Notes: generated by a model from the sequence alone, not told the origin. A DNA stretch of 64,000 nucleotides from Oricola cellulosilytica (GCF_019966575.1 NZ_JAINFK010000004.1:420867-484866); one strand, 5' to 3'; counted from the first letter of the stretch, positions 1-8,956 are shown. A program made the numbers and translations.

Positions 1-176
1 GACTTGTCATTTCGATCGCCATGTCCGTGGTCCGCAGAGAGCGTTCCGATATGCGTATGCTCGCTGTCTGCAAACTCATCAGCGTGAGCAAACAAGCCGC
101 CAGCAAAGAGCAGCGACAACATCGCCGCCAGCGCAAAAAGCTTCGCTAATCTGCCTGGATGAAAAATCTCGGTCAT
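1..176 (-). CDS. Secreted His-rich small protein, 3' end outside window (partial)
   Basis: An open frame reads leftwards from the ATG at 176 without a stop to base 1, giving 58 codons. It starts MTEIFHPGRLAKLFALAAML and continues with a hydrophobic stretch ending near FAGGLFAHA, which looks like a cleavable signal peptide (residues ~10-32). The visible mature part is acidic and His-rich (SEHTHIG, DHGHGD), as in some small periplasmic metal-handling proteins. I do not recognise the family and the end of the gene is cut off. The 130 bases between this start and the creatinase stop hold a 16-base perfect palindrome at 277-292. Confidence 0.55.
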   Translation of the reverse strand, partial: MTEIFHPGRLAKLFALAAMLSLLFAGGLFAHADEFADSEHTHIGTLSADHGHGDRNDK

Positions 177-276
177 GGCCCCATTAGGTCAATCGAACGC
201 GAAACAAGGCACGCTCGAATCACGTTCGAATGCCCCTTTATCAAATGTAATGCGGCAGAACGATGAACCCATACTT

Positions 277-292
277 AATTTCGCGCGAAATT
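277..292. promoter_or_regulatory. 16-bp perfect palindrome, possible operator
   Basis: The sequence aatttcgcgcgaaatt is a perfect 16-base palindrome with no loop. It lies 15 bases downstream of the creatinase stop and about 100 bases upstream of the start of the leftmost gene. With no loop it is a better candidate for a dimeric repressor operator than for a terminator. No second copy was noticed. The role is inferred from symmetry only. Confidence 0.3.
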
Positions 293-306
293 TGCTGGGC
301 CGCGCT

Positions 307-1557
307 TCATCGCCGCACAATCATCGTGTCCGGCCCATAAGGGAAATTTGTGACGTTCTCGGCGCCCTGCTCCGTGACAATGAAGATGTCATGTTCGCGA
401 TAACCTCCCGCGCCATCCTGCCCTTGCGGGATCATGATCATCGGCTCCATTGAGACGACCATGCCGGGCTCGAGAACGGTCTCTACGTCCTCACGCAACT
501 CCACCCCGGCCTCGCGGCCGTAATAGTGCGACAGCACGCCGAAGGAATGTCCGTATCCGAAAGAACGGTACTGCAAGAGGTCCCATTCGCGATACATGTC
601 GTTGAGCGCGAGCGCGATTTCCGAACACTTGCGGCCGGGCGCAATCATTTCGGAACCAGCCTTCATCACCGCACAGTTTTTCTCCCAAAAATCGAGATGT
701 GCGTCTGAGGCTTCCTCGCAGAAAAGAGTTCGTTCGATTGCGGTGTAATAGCCGAAGATTATCGGAAAGCAGTTGAGGGACAGGATGTCGCCCCGCGCCA
801 CACGCTTGTTGGTGACCGGATTATGCGCGCCATCGGTCATGAGGCCGGACTGGAACCACGTCCAGGTGTCCATCAGTTCAACAAACGGAAAGCTCTTGCC
901 GATCTCACGCACCATGGCCTGCGTCGAAGCCAGCGCCACTTCGTATTCGGGAACGCCTTCGCGCACGGCATCGATAACCGCCTTGGCGCCCACATTGCAG
1001 ATCCGCGTCCCTTCGCGGATCAGGGAATGCTCTTCTGCTGACTTGTGGGTTCGCATCCACATTGATGCGGAAGCAACATCCACAAACTCAACATCGGGAA
1101 ACGCATCACCCAGCTGCCGCCGGAAATCGAGCGAGACGTGATCGAACTCGATACCGACGCGTCGGGCGCCTTTTGGCAGAAGCGATTTCAGCGCAGTGTA
1201 GAAATTATCACGGCGCCAATCCGAATAGATGAGGTTGTCGCCATGCGTTCGGCGCCAGGGCTGGCCACCGTCGATACCGGCAGTCACCGTCGTGGCGCTT
1301 TCGGGTGTCAGCACGAAACCGTATTTGCGGCCGAAATAGCAGTACAGGAAACCCGAATAATAGCAGATGCCGTGATAGGATGTGAAAATCGCCGCATCGA
1401 TATTGTGTGCGGCCATATGCTCGCGCATCGCGTTCTGGCGACGATCCATCTCGCCATCGGAAAATGGCGACCATTCCTTCTCGCCGTTTTTCCATTGGAA
1501 GACGTGCAGCATGTCGTCGGTGCTGTGGGTGTTGGTCATGTCGGGAAATCGCTTCAT
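307..1557 (-). CDS. Creatinase (creatine amidinohydrolase), M24 fold
   Basis: Predicted to hydrolyse creatine to sarcosine and urea (EC 3.5.3.3) in the cytoplasm. The 416-aa product aligns along its length with Pseudomonas putida creatinase as I recall that sequence, with near-identical blocks such as NIDAAIFTSYH, MDTWTWFQSG, LSLNCFP, RSFGYGHSFG and LSHYYGREAG. With a constant offset of 13, the catalytic His232 and the Glu262 and Glu358 substrate ligands of the P. putida enzyme fall on H245 (DGAHNPV), E275 (AIERT) and E371 (SMEPM), so the active site is intact. This distinguishes it from generic Xaa-Pro peptidases. It is the last gene of a minus-strand operon with an ABC importer. The start is uncertain: Met7 or Met16 (near 1512) would fit the family's length better, and no candidate has a convincing RBS. 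Confidence 0.92.
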   Translation of the reverse strand: MKRFPDMTNTHSTDDMLHVFQWKNGEKEWSPFSDGEMDRRQNAMREHMAAHNIDAAIFTSYHGICYYSGFLYCYFGRKYGFVLTPESATTVTAGIDGGQPWRRTHGDNLIYSDWRRDNFYTALKSLLPKGARRVGIEFDHVSLDFRRQLGDAFPDVEFVDVASASMWMRTHKSAEEHSLIREGTRICNVGAKAVIDAVREGVPEYEVALASTQAMVREIGKSFPFVELMDTWTWFQSGLMTDGAHNPVTNKRVARGDILSLNCFPIIFGYYTAIERTLFCEEASDAHLDFWEKNCAVMKAGSEMIAPGRKCSEIALALNDMYREWDLLQYRSFGYGHSFGVLSHYYGREAGVELREDVETVLEPGMVVSMEPMIMIPQGQDGAGGYREHDIFIVTEQGAENVTNFPYGPDTMIVRR

Positions 1558-1704
1558 TTGGGCCTGATGGCTCGCAACCCTATTGCCGCGAGCGTTGGCC
1601 TTTCGCCGGGAAGTGAAACCGGTGGACGAATCTTATCGAATGGCGGGCGAAAAGTTGCGACCCGCTATGACATTGGCTGGCCTCATTGCGACGCCGGAAA
1701 CGCG

Positions 1705-2559
1705 TTAGCCGGGCGACATTCCACGCAGCCGTTCGGACCGGCGCCGCAATAGTTCGAGAACTGTCAGGAGCACGATCGAGATCGCAACCATCAGCGTGGC
1801 GACCGCAAGGATGGTCGGCGATATCTGCTCGCGAAGGCCGGTGAACATTTGCCACGGCAAGGTCTTCTGGGAAGCCGAGCCGAGGAAGAGCACCACCACA
1901 ACCTCGTCGAAGGAGGTGATGAACGCAAACAGAGCGCCGGAAACCACACCGGGAAGAATGAGCGGCATCTGCACCTTGAAGAACGTTCGAACCGGATCAG
2001 CGCCCAAATTGGCAGCCGCTCGTGTCAAAGAGCGGTCGAATCCGACCAGGGTCGCCGTCACCGTGATAATCACGAACGGCGTGCCGAGCGCGGCATGCGC
2101 GAGCACCACGCCCCAATAGGTGCCCTGAAGCCCGATGCGCGAATAGAAGAAATACATTCCCGCTGCCGATATGATCAGCGGCACGATCATCGGCGAAATC
2201 AGCACCGCCATGATCGTTGATTTGAACGGCACGTGGCTTTGACTGAGACCGATCGCTGCAAGCGTTCCGAACGCGGTTGCAAGCAGCGTCGCGACAGGCG
2301 CGATCCTGACCGAGTTCCACAGGGCCTGTTGCCAATCGGGATTTGTAAAGAAGTCCCGGTAGTGTTTGAGCGAATACCCTTCCGGATCGAGGGCTAGCAT
2401 CTTCGGGGTAAAGGTGAAGAAGTTCTCCGCGTTGAAGGACAGCGGCGCGATCACAATGATCGGGAAGATGAGGAAGAAGAAAATCAGGCCACAGATCACC
2501 CGGAACGCGTAATACCACGTGATCTGGGCAGTGGACGAATAGGGAGGAAGGGCCGACAT
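1705..2559 (-). CDS. ABC transporter permease, PotC-like
   Basis: Inner-membrane permease of 284 aa with about six hydrophobic segments, the first at residues ~16-40 and the last near the C-terminus (ILAVATLMVAISIVLLTVLELL). The cytoplasmic EAA-type loop that contacts the ATPase is visible as RAAANLGADPVRTFFKV, followed by PLILPGVVSGALFAFI, typical of the PotC/YdcV branch of spermidine/putrescine-type importers. It follows the partner permease by nine bases and precedes the creatinase gene. The substrate is not readable from the permease; creatine or a related guanidino compound is inferred from the neighbour. Confidence 0.88.
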   Translation of the reverse strand: MSALPPYSSTAQITWYYAFRVICGLIFFFLIFPIIVIAPLSFNAENFFTFTPKMLALDPEGYSLKHYRDFFTNPDWQQALWNSVRIAPVATLLATAFGTLAAIGLSQSHVPFKSTIMAVLISPMIVPLIISAAGMYFFYSRIGLQGTYWGVVLAHAALGTPFVIITVTATLVGFDRSLTRAAANLGADPVRTFFKVQMPLILPGVVSGALFAFITSFDEVVVVLFLGSASQKTLPWQMFTGLREQISPTILAVATLMVAISIVLLTVLELLRRRSERLRGMSPG

Positions 2560-2568
2560 CGTTCTCTC

Positions 2569-3858
2569 CTAACCCAGCTTCACATTATCGATGCCCACGA
2601 TCTTGTCGTAGACGTAGAACAGCAGCATCACGAGCGCCAGAAGGATCGTGCCGAGCGCCGCCGCCAGTCCCCAGTTGAGCGAAGAGGAAATATGGTAGGC
2701 GATGCGGTTCGAAATAAAGATGCCGCTCGTGCCGCCAACCAGTTCGGGCGTAATGTAGTAACCGATCGACAGGATGAAGACGAGGATCGCGCCGGCGCCG
2801 ATACCAGGAATGGTTTGCGGGAAATAGACGCGCCAGAACGCCGTCCAGTCATTCGCGCCGAGGCTCTTTGCGGCACGCACATAGGACGGCGAGATCGTTT
2901 TCATGACCGAGAACAGCGGCAGGATCATGAAGGGCAGCAGGATGTGCGTCATCGCGATGATCGTGCCTGTCTGATTGTTGATCATCACCAGCCGGTTCGC
3001 ATCGTCGATCAACCCGATCCACACAAGGAAATCGTTGATGACGCCTTGCTGCTGCAGCAGCACCTTCCAGGCCGACGTCCTGACGAGGAGAGATGTCCAG
3101 AACGGGAGCAACACGAGAATGAGCAACATGTTCGAGGTTCTGAGTGACAAATGCGCGAGCAGGTAAGCGATCGGAAAACCCAGCAGCAGACAGGACAAGG
3201 TGATGGCCAAGGACATCACGAGGGTCCGATTGAAGAGCGTCAGGTAGATTCGCTCATTTTCGGGCTTGAGTTCGATCCCTTCAGATGTGCGTTCCGCATC
3301 GACTGCGTTCAGGAAGTATCCCGCCGTGTAGGGAGCGCTGAAACGCCTGATGACACGCCACGTCTCGAGTTCTCCCCAATCCTCGTCAGCCTCAATGAAC
3401 TGTTCGCGGTAGTTGCCCTCATCCATCCGGCGCACTGAACGGCCGGTCTTGCGGAACAGCCCGGACATGCCGGAAGCCTCATAGTTGAGGCGAGATCCCA
3501 AGCGGGTATGGATGCGCTGCTTTACCGCGATTTCGAGGTCGGCGTGCAGGGCGGCGAAGACATCTTCGCTTGGCAACTCGTCGCTATCGGGATCCCATTC
3601 CTTGAGCGCTTCGACGGTCCGCGGAATCGTGTCCTCGACGATGTTGTTCTCCACCGACCGGAACAACATGTCCGCTATGGGCGCGATGAACGAAATCAGG
3701 ATGAATAGAAGGAGTGGCGCGATCAGCAGGAAAGACCGGGTTTTTTCCCGCCGCAGCGCTCGCGCAAGGCTCTTCTTTAGAGGCGTTCCATCAGCAGCGC
3801 GTACTACACCGTCATCGGGGGTGGCGCTGATTGCGGCATCGGTGGTTGCGCTGCTCAT
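2569..3858 (-). CDS. ABC transporter permease, PotB-like
   Basis: Second permease of the same importer, 429 aa. I chose the ATG at 3858 (MSSATTDAAISAT) because GGAAAGG lies just upstream; a longer frame reaches 3945 but would overlap the upstream gene. After a basic N-terminus there is one membrane segment (FLLIAPLLLFILISFIAPIA), then a large periplasmic domain of about 130 residues, then the five-helix permease core. The EAA loop reads RAAKSLGANDWTAFWRV. The big periplasmic insertion after TM1 is typical of the long PotB/YdcU subtype. It lies between the binding-protein gene and the PotC-like permease. Confidence 0.88.
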   Translation of the reverse strand: MSSATTDAAISATPDDGVVRAADGTPLKKSLARALRREKTRSFLLIAPLLLFILISFIAPIADMLFRSVENNIVEDTIPRTVEALKEWDPDSDELPSEDVFAALHADLEIAVKQRIHTRLGSRLNYEASGMSGLFRKTGRSVRRMDEGNYREQFIEADEDWGELETWRVIRRFSAPYTAGYFLNAVDAERTSEGIELKPENERIYLTLFNRTLVMSLAITLSCLLLGFPIAYLLAHLSLRTSNMLLILVLLPFWTSLLVRTSAWKVLLQQQGVINDFLVWIGLIDDANRLVMINNQTGTIIAMTHILLPFMILPLFSVMKTISPSYVRAAKSLGANDWTAFWRVYFPQTIPGIGAGAILVFILSIGYYITPELVGGTSGIFISNRIAYHISSSLNWGLAAALGTILLALVMLLFYVYDKIVGIDNVKLG

Positions 3859-3929
3859 GGAAGACCTTTCCGGCGAAGGTATAGGGTGGGATGCGGCGCA
3901 AACTGCCGCATCCCCTTGTCGAAGGTCGC

Positions 3930-5063
3930 TTACTGCGCGAGCCACGCCTGGAACTTGGCGTCCAGGTCGTCGCGATTATCCGCCCACCACGTGTAGTTGT
4001 AGAGGAACGTGTTTTTCGCGTTGTTCGGATCGGTCGGCATGTGAGGCGCCATTTCGATGCCCAGGTCGGCATGCGTTCCTACCAGCGGTGCAGACGATGC
4101 GCGCGCCGGGCCGTACGAGATATACTTTGCCTGGTCCGCCAGCCGCTGCGTGTCGGTGGCGAACTTCACGAAGTGAAGCGCACGGTTGAGGCGATCCTCC
4201 GGGAGGCCTTCGGGGATGATCCAGCCATCCAGGTCGAACACCTGCGCGTCCCACAACATCTTCACCGGCTGATCCTGTTCCTCGATCACCGAGAAGAGGC
4301 GGCCATTGTAGGTCGATCCGATTACCACTTCTCCGTCAGCCAGAAGCTGCGGCGTCTCGGCGCCGGCAGACCACCACACGACCTGATCCTTGATAGTGTC
4401 GAGCTTGGCGAGCGCCTGCGCCACGCCTTCTTCTGTTTCGAGCACGTCATAGACGTCGTCCTTGGCGACGCCGTCGCACAGCAGAGCCCATTCCATGTTG
4501 TTGATGGGACGCTTCTCCAGCGAGCGTTTCCCCGGAAACGCCTCAAGATCGAAGACGGCGCAGATATCTTCCGGCTCCTTGCCGTTCCACTCCGCAACGT
4601 CTGTGCGGTAGCCGAACGTCGTGGAATAGACGATTTGAGGAATGAAGCACTCGGAAACCAGAAGATCGCCGAAATCGTCGGCCGCAGACGTTCCGTCCGG
4701 GGCCGCGGCAAGTTCCGTTTCCGGGTCCATCACGCGGGCGAGACCTTCATCGCAAAGGCGAATGGCATCGGAAGCGACCACGTCCACAACGTCCCAGGTA
4801 ACGTTGCCGGCTTCGTTCATGGCGCGCAGTTTCGCGACGGCCTCGTTGGAGCTTTCGTCCCACACCACGGTAACACCGGTGGCCGCGGCATACGGCTCTG
4901 CATAGGCCTTCTGCTGTGAAGTCTGATAGGCGCCGCCCCATGATACGAGTGTCATGGTGTCAGCACAATTTTCACAGGGCGGAAGCTCAGCATCCTGGGT
5001 TACAGCCGGAGCGGCAAATGCGACGCTTGCGGCGGTCGCGAGTAGCAAGGTTTTCAGTTTCAT
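3930..5063 (-). CDS. Periplasmic solute-binding protein, PotD/PotF-like
   Basis: 377-aa extracellular binding protein. A signal peptide is obvious (MKLKTLLLATAASVAFAAPA), with cleavage expected near residue 21. The mature protein opens with a short Cys pair (LPPCENCADT) and then the typical lobe-1 start TMTLVSWGGAYQTSQQKAY. Similar type-2 binding proteins carry polyamines, but the usual acidic ligand pocket cannot be assessed from sequence alone. It is separated from the upstream ATPase gene by 89 bases containing a strong hairpin, an arrangement that often goes with higher expression of the binding protein. With the creatinase downstream, creatine is a plausible ligand. Confidence 0.88.
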   Translation of the reverse strand: MKLKTLLLATAASVAFAAPAVTQDAELPPCENCADTMTLVSWGGAYQTSQQKAYAEPYAAATGVTVVWDESSNEAVAKLRAMNEAGNVTWDVVDVVASDAIRLCDEGLARVMDPETELAAAPDGTSAADDFGDLLVSECFIPQIVYSTTFGYRTDVAEWNGKEPEDICAVFDLEAFPGKRSLEKRPINNMEWALLCDGVAKDDVYDVLETEEGVAQALAKLDTIKDQVVWWSAGAETPQLLADGEVVIGSTYNGRLFSVIEEQDQPVKMLWDAQVFDLDGWIIPEGLPEDRLNRALHFVKFATDTQRLADQAKYISYGPARASSAPLVGTHADLGIEMAPHMPTDPNNAKNTFLYNYTWWADNRDDLDAKFQAWLAQ

Positions 5064-5118
5064 CAGTTTCTCCCTTTGAATTCAGGCCGGACGGAGCTCT
5101 TCCCCGTCTCAACCGGTC

Positions 5119-5142
5119 TTACCGGACGCGAACGTCCGGTAA
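5119..5142 (-). promoter_or_regulatory. Intercistronic hairpin between ATPase and binding-protein genes
   Basis: A perfect 10-bp stem (ttaccggacg / cgtccggtaa) closes a 4-nt loop that reads UUCG in the minus-strand transcript. It begins 11 bases after the ATPase stop and ends 56 bases before the binding-protein start. There is no T-run after it on the minus strand, so it is more likely an RNA-stabilising or processing hairpin setting unequal expression within the operon than a strong terminator. Confidence 0.5.
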
Positions 5143-5152
5143 ATTCTCGAAT

Positions 5153-6247
5153 TTAGGCGACAGCGTCGAGGGCTTTGCAGTCGGAGGCGGCCCAGCCGAT
5201 CTTCACCGTCTCTCCTTCGGCGATCTTCCTTCGCTGGCCGCGGTTTCGGACCTTGACAACGAATTCGTCATTCCCGGCGACATTCATGCGAACACGGATG
5301 TGGTCGCCGAGATAGATGAGTTCCTCGATGTGGCCGTCGACCATGTTTTCCATCGGAGCTTCGGGCTGGAGTTCGACGCGTTCCGGCCGAAGCGAAAGCG
5401 TTGTCTTGCTGCCGACACCGGAAATGTTGACCGGGTCGGCCTTCAGATGAATGCCGGTGCCAACCTCGACGCCACAGGTCGTACCCTCGACTGATGTGAC
5501 CGTGCCGTTGAGCTTGTTGTTTTCGCCGATGAATTGGGCGACGAACGAGTTCTGCGGGCTTTCGTAAAGCGCATCCGGCGTTGACAGTTGCTGGATGACC
5601 CCGTCGTTGAACACGGCCACCCGGTCCGACATGGTCAGCGCCTCGGTCTGGTCGTGTGTCACATAGACGATGGTCACGCCGAGGTTTTCATGAATGTGCT
5701 TGATCTCGTACTGCATCTGCTCGCGCAACTGCTTGTCCAGTGCACCAAGCGGTTCATCCATGAGAACCAGTTCGGGATCGAAAACCAGCGCACGTGCCAC
5801 GGCAACACGTTGCTGCTGCCCGCCCGACAACTGCGCCGGCCGCCGGGAACCGAACGTACCAAGTTCCACCATGTCGAGCGCGCGCTGCACCCGGCTGGAC
5901 TGGTCTGCCTTGCTGATGCCCCGAACCTGCAATGGAAAGGCCAGATTTTCCGCCACGGTCATGTGGGGAAAGAGGGCATAATTCTGGAAAACCATGCCAA
6001 TACCGCGCTTATGCGGAGGCACGTTGTTGATCGGACGGTCGTTGAGAAAAATTTCGCCATGCGTCGCGGGTTCGAATCCCGCCAGCATCATGAGGCATGT
6101 CGTCTTGCCGGACCCCGATGGGCCTAGCATCGTAAGAAACTCGCCCCTGGCAATATCAAGGTTGAGATTTTTGACGACGAGCGTTTCACCATCGTAACTC
6201 TTCTGTACGCTTTCGTAGCGAACAGCAGCACCCCGGTTTTCGCTCAT
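5153..6247 (-). CDS. ABC transporter ATP-binding protein, PotA-like
   Basis: 364-aa ATPase that powers the importer. Start at 6247 (MSENRGAAVRYESVQKSYDG) because GGAGGG lies directly upstream; the frame extends to 6322 without an RBS. Walker A is GPSGSGKTT (residues ~40-48), followed by the signature LSGGQQQRVAVARAL and Walker B LVLMDEPLGALD, then a C-terminal TOBE-type regulatory domain (residues ~250-364). It is the first gene of the operon ATPase - binding protein - permease - permease - creatinase. The 176 bases upstream contain a weak 7-bp inverted repeat (6328-6334 with 6356-6362) and must hold the operon promoter, which I cannot place exactly. Confidence 0.93.
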   Translation of the reverse strand: MSENRGAAVRYESVQKSYDGETLVVKNLNLDIARGEFLTMLGPSGSGKTTCLMMLAGFEPATHGEIFLNDRPINNVPPHKRGIGMVFQNYALFPHMTVAENLAFPLQVRGISKADQSSRVQRALDMVELGTFGSRRPAQLSGGQQQRVAVARALVFDPELVLMDEPLGALDKQLREQMQYEIKHIHENLGVTIVYVTHDQTEALTMSDRVAVFNDGVIQQLSTPDALYESPQNSFVAQFIGENNKLNGTVTSVEGTTCGVEVGTGIHLKADPVNISGVGSKTTLSLRPERVELQPEAPMENMVDGHIEELIYLGDHIRVRMNVAGNDEFVVKVRNRGQRRKIAEGETVKIGWAASDCKALDAVA

Positions 6248-6423
6248 ATTCCCTCCAACGTCTCGACCCCAGCAAGCGCCCGCGCACTGCGTATGCGCGG
6301 GTTCCGGGCGTCTGCCCATCAAAGCGAATGTGCTTGGGGCTTGTAAAGGGAGTGTCGCACATTTTTTCGGTACGCGCCCTAAAAATCCGTGCAGTTTCGG
6401 GCGGTTCGCGCATCTCGCGCCCG

Positions 6424-6765
6424 CTATTTGACCAGATGATCGGCCACCAGAGCGGCTGATGTTGCGTCATATATCACCACCCGCGTTTCACCGCCGGCCG
6501 TGGTTCCGTAAAATAGGATGCGATTATCGGAAACCGCGATATCGGTCACCGCGAAACCTTCGGGCATTATCAGCGCCTCACGCACGGTATCGCCGGATCG
6601 TCCCGAGCCGCCGGCTTTGTAGACAATCGCGCCCAGCACCGCCATAAGGCCGATCATCATGGTGCCGATCGAGATAACCAGCAATCGCGCCAGACGCCGG
6701 CGCACCCGTTCCATGGCCGGATCGAGCGGTGCATCAGCATCCGCATTAACATTAGGCTTCGACAT
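6424..6765 (-). CDS. Small single-pass membrane protein, DUF6476-like
   Basis: 113-aa protein starting MSKPNVNADADAPLDPAMER, with one transmembrane helix at about residues 28-52 (LLVISIGTMMIGLMAVLGAIVY) and a C-terminal ~60-residue domain that is probably periplasmic. I chose the ATG at 6765 (AAGGA upstream) over the longer frame to 6798. It resembles the alphaproteobacterial DUF6476 family found beside rluD-type genes. It is divergent from the pseudouridine synthase, with 75 bases between the starts. Function is unknown. Confidence 0.7.
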   Translation of the reverse strand: MSKPNVNADADAPLDPAMERVRRRLARLLVISIGTMMIGLMAVLGAIVYKAGGSGRSGDTVREALIMPEGFAVTDIAVSDNRILFYGTTAGGETRVVIYDATSAALVADHLVK

Positions 6766-6840
6766 GAGTGGAGGTCCTTGATAGTGCGGCAACCGCATCG
6801 GCGGGTCGCGTTTAAGGCTTCGCTATGTCCGTGGGGACAG

Positions 6841-7887
6841 ATGAGCAAAAAGATCGAAACTGGCCATATCGAAGCCACTCGCGAAATGAAAGCCTTCGCT
6901 GCGGGCGAGACCGCCGCCGGCCAGCGCCTCGACCAGTGGCTCGCGGTGGAACTGGCCGGGACTCTCTCGCGCAGCCGCATCAAGGCGCTGATCGAAAGTG
7001 GCGAGGTAGAGATAAATGGAGTGACGGTCTTTCAACCTCGGCGCAGCCTGCGTGCCGGTGACGACATCCGTGTTCATTTGCCCGAACCCGAGCAGGCCGC
7101 GCCGGCGCCGGAAGCGATTCCGCTGGTGATCCTCTTCGAGGACAACGACGTTGTGGTCGTCGACAAACCGGCGGGATTGGTCGTGCATCCCGGCGCCGGA
7201 AACCCCTCGGGCACGCTGGTCAACGCTCTTCTGCACCATTGCGGCGACAGCCTGTCCGGGATAGGCGGGGTCAAGCGGCCCGGTATCGTTCACCGGCTCG
7301 ACAAGGAAACGAGCGGCGTAATGGTGGTCGCCAAGAACGACCTTGCCCACAAATCCCTCAGTGCGCAGTTCGCCGACCATGGCAAGACGACGAAGATGGA
7401 GCGCACTTACCTGGCGTTGGTCTGGGGTGCGCCCGACGTCATGAACGGCCGGATTGAGAGCCATGTCGGCAGGTCATCTCATGACCGAATGAAACAGGCC
7501 GTTGTCAGCGAGTCGCAGACGGACGCACGGCACGCGGTCACTCATTTCCGGACGGTCGAACGCTTTGGCGACCCCACCGGCGCGAACACAGTGGCGAGTC
7601 TTATCTCGTGCACTTTGGAAACCGGGCGAACCCACCAGATTAGGGTGCACATGGCGCATATTGGTCATCCGCTTATCGGCGATCACGGCTACGGGAAGGG
7701 TTTCTCGACAAAAGCGCAGGCCCTAGCGGAACCATTGCGCGGCAGGGTCATTGGATTTCGGCGGCAGGCGCTGCACGCAGCGAGTTTGGCGTTCGAACAT
7801 CCTTCGAGCGGTGAATTGATGAAGTTCGAATCGCCGATGCCGTCTGATATGACCGAGTTGATATCAAGCTTCCGTGACATGCTGTAA
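6841..7887 (+). CDS. rluD: RluA/RluD-family 23S rRNA pseudouridine synthase
   Basis: About 348 aa. An N-terminal S4 RNA-binding domain (QRLDQWLAVELAGTLSRSRI, residues ~25-85) is followed by the RluA catalytic domain with the signature HRLDKETSG containing the catalytic Asp, and the late RTHQIRVHM motif. Members isomerise uridines in 23S rRNA; the S4-containing type with this length is usually RluD (helix 69), but assignment within the family is by similarity. The start at 6841 (MSKKIETGHIEATR) is preceded by GGGGACAG; a later Met at residue 16 is also possible. It precedes rpoH in the same direction by 160 bases. Confidence 0.88.
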   Translation: MSKKIETGHIEATREMKAFAAGETAAGQRLDQWLAVELAGTLSRSRIKALIESGEVEINGVTVFQPRRSLRAGDDIRVHLPEPEQAAPAPEAIPLVILFEDNDVVVVDKPAGLVVHPGAGNPSGTLVNALLHHCGDSLSGIGGVKRPGIVHRLDKETSGVMVVAKNDLAHKSLSAQFADHGKTTKMERTYLALVWGAPDVMNGRIESHVGRSSHDRMKQAVVSESQTDARHAVTHFRTVERFGDPTGANTVASLISCTLETGRTHQIRVHMAHIGHPLIGDHGYGKGFSTKAQALAEPLRGRVIGFRRQALHAASLAFEHPSSGELMKFESPMPSDMTELISSFRDML

Positions 7888-8047
7888 CGGGACTTGAACG
7901 GGCGCTTGCGGATGCTTATCTGCCAAATGTGCCATTGCGCCTGAATTTGGCGCATGCGCCATGCGATTTCCGGTCATAACGACGGATAAGCCTCAGGTTT
8001 GCCGCAATGAAGCGGGAACCTTAAAAAAACGGAAGGGTGCTTGATTA

Positions 8048-8956
8048 ATGGCCCGGACCAGTCTCCCAAGCCTTTATGGCGGTGAAGGTGGCCTTACCCG
8101 CTACCTAGAAGAAATCCGACGCTTTCCGATGCTCCAACCGCAGGAAGAGTATATGCTCGCCAAGCGGTATCAGGAGCATGACGATCCCGATGCTGCCCAC
8201 AGACTCGTGACAAGCCACCTGCGACTCGTGGCGAAGATTGCCATGGGATATCGCGGCTATGGCCTGCCAATCGGCGAGGTTATTTCGGAGGGCAATGTTG
8301 GCCTGATGCAGGCCGTCAAACGGTTTGAGCCGGAACGCGGTTTCCGGCTTGCGACCTATGCAATGTGGTGGATTAAGGCCTCGATTCAGGAATATATCCT
8401 GCGGTCGTGGAGCCTCGTGAAGATGGGTACCACGGCCAACCAGAAACGCCTGTTCTTCAACCTGCGCAAGGCGAAGAACAAGATTCAGGCCCTCGGCGAC
8501 AGCGATCTCAATCCGGAGCAGGTTCAGCAGATCGCCACGGAACTTCAGGTCTCCGAAGAAGAGGTCCTGTCGATGAACCAGCGCATGGCCGGAGATGCCT
8601 CGCTCAACGCGCCAATCAAGGCGACGGATGGCGAGAGCGGCCAGTGGCAGGATTGGCTGGTCGATGAGAGCGACAGCCAAGAGAAGATGCTTATCGACGA
8701 GGACGAGCGCGAACAGCGCAGCGCCCTGCTCTACGATGCAATGGACGTATTGAACGATCGCGAAAAGCGGATTTTCCAGGCGCGCCGCCTTTCCGAAGAT
8801 CCGCTGACCCTCGAGGAGTTGTCGGGGGAGTTCGACATTTCCCGCGAACGGGTCCGCCAGATCGAAGTCCGTGCTTTCGAAAAAGTTCAGGATGCGGTCA
8901 AGGCAGCTGCCCTCGAGCAGACCAAGGCGCTGCGATCGGCTGACCAACCGGCCTGA
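8048..8956 (+). CDS. rpoH: RNA polymerase heat-shock sigma factor RpoH (sigma-32)
   Basis: 302-aa sigma-70 family protein of the heat-shock class. Region 2 is clear (HLRLVAKIAMGYRGYGLP, then EGNVGLMQAVKRFEPERGFR and LATYAMWWIKASIQEYILRS). Next comes the RpoH-typical box QKRLFFNLRKAKNK, used in chaperone/FtsH-linked control, and region 4 with the helix-turn-helix LTLEELSGEFDISRERVRQI. It directs core polymerase to chaperone and protease promoters. The upstream 160 bases are relatively A-rich just before the start (run of A at 8023-8029). A perfect hairpin at 8977-9000 follows the stop. Rhizobiales often have several rpoH copies; only one is in this window. Confidence 0.95.
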   Translation: MARTSLPSLYGGEGGLTRYLEEIRRFPMLQPQEEYMLAKRYQEHDDPDAAHRLVTSHLRLVAKIAMGYRGYGLPIGEVISEGNVGLMQAVKRFEPERGFRLATYAMWWIKASIQEYILRSWSLVKMGTTANQKRLFFNLRKAKNKIQALGDSDLNPEQVQQIATELQVSEEEVLSMNQRMAGDASLNAPIKATDGESGQWQDWLVDESDSQEKMLIDEDEREQRSALLYDAMDVLNDREKRIFQARRLSEDPLTLEELSGEFDISRERVRQIEVRAFEKVQDAVKAAALEQTKALRSADQPA

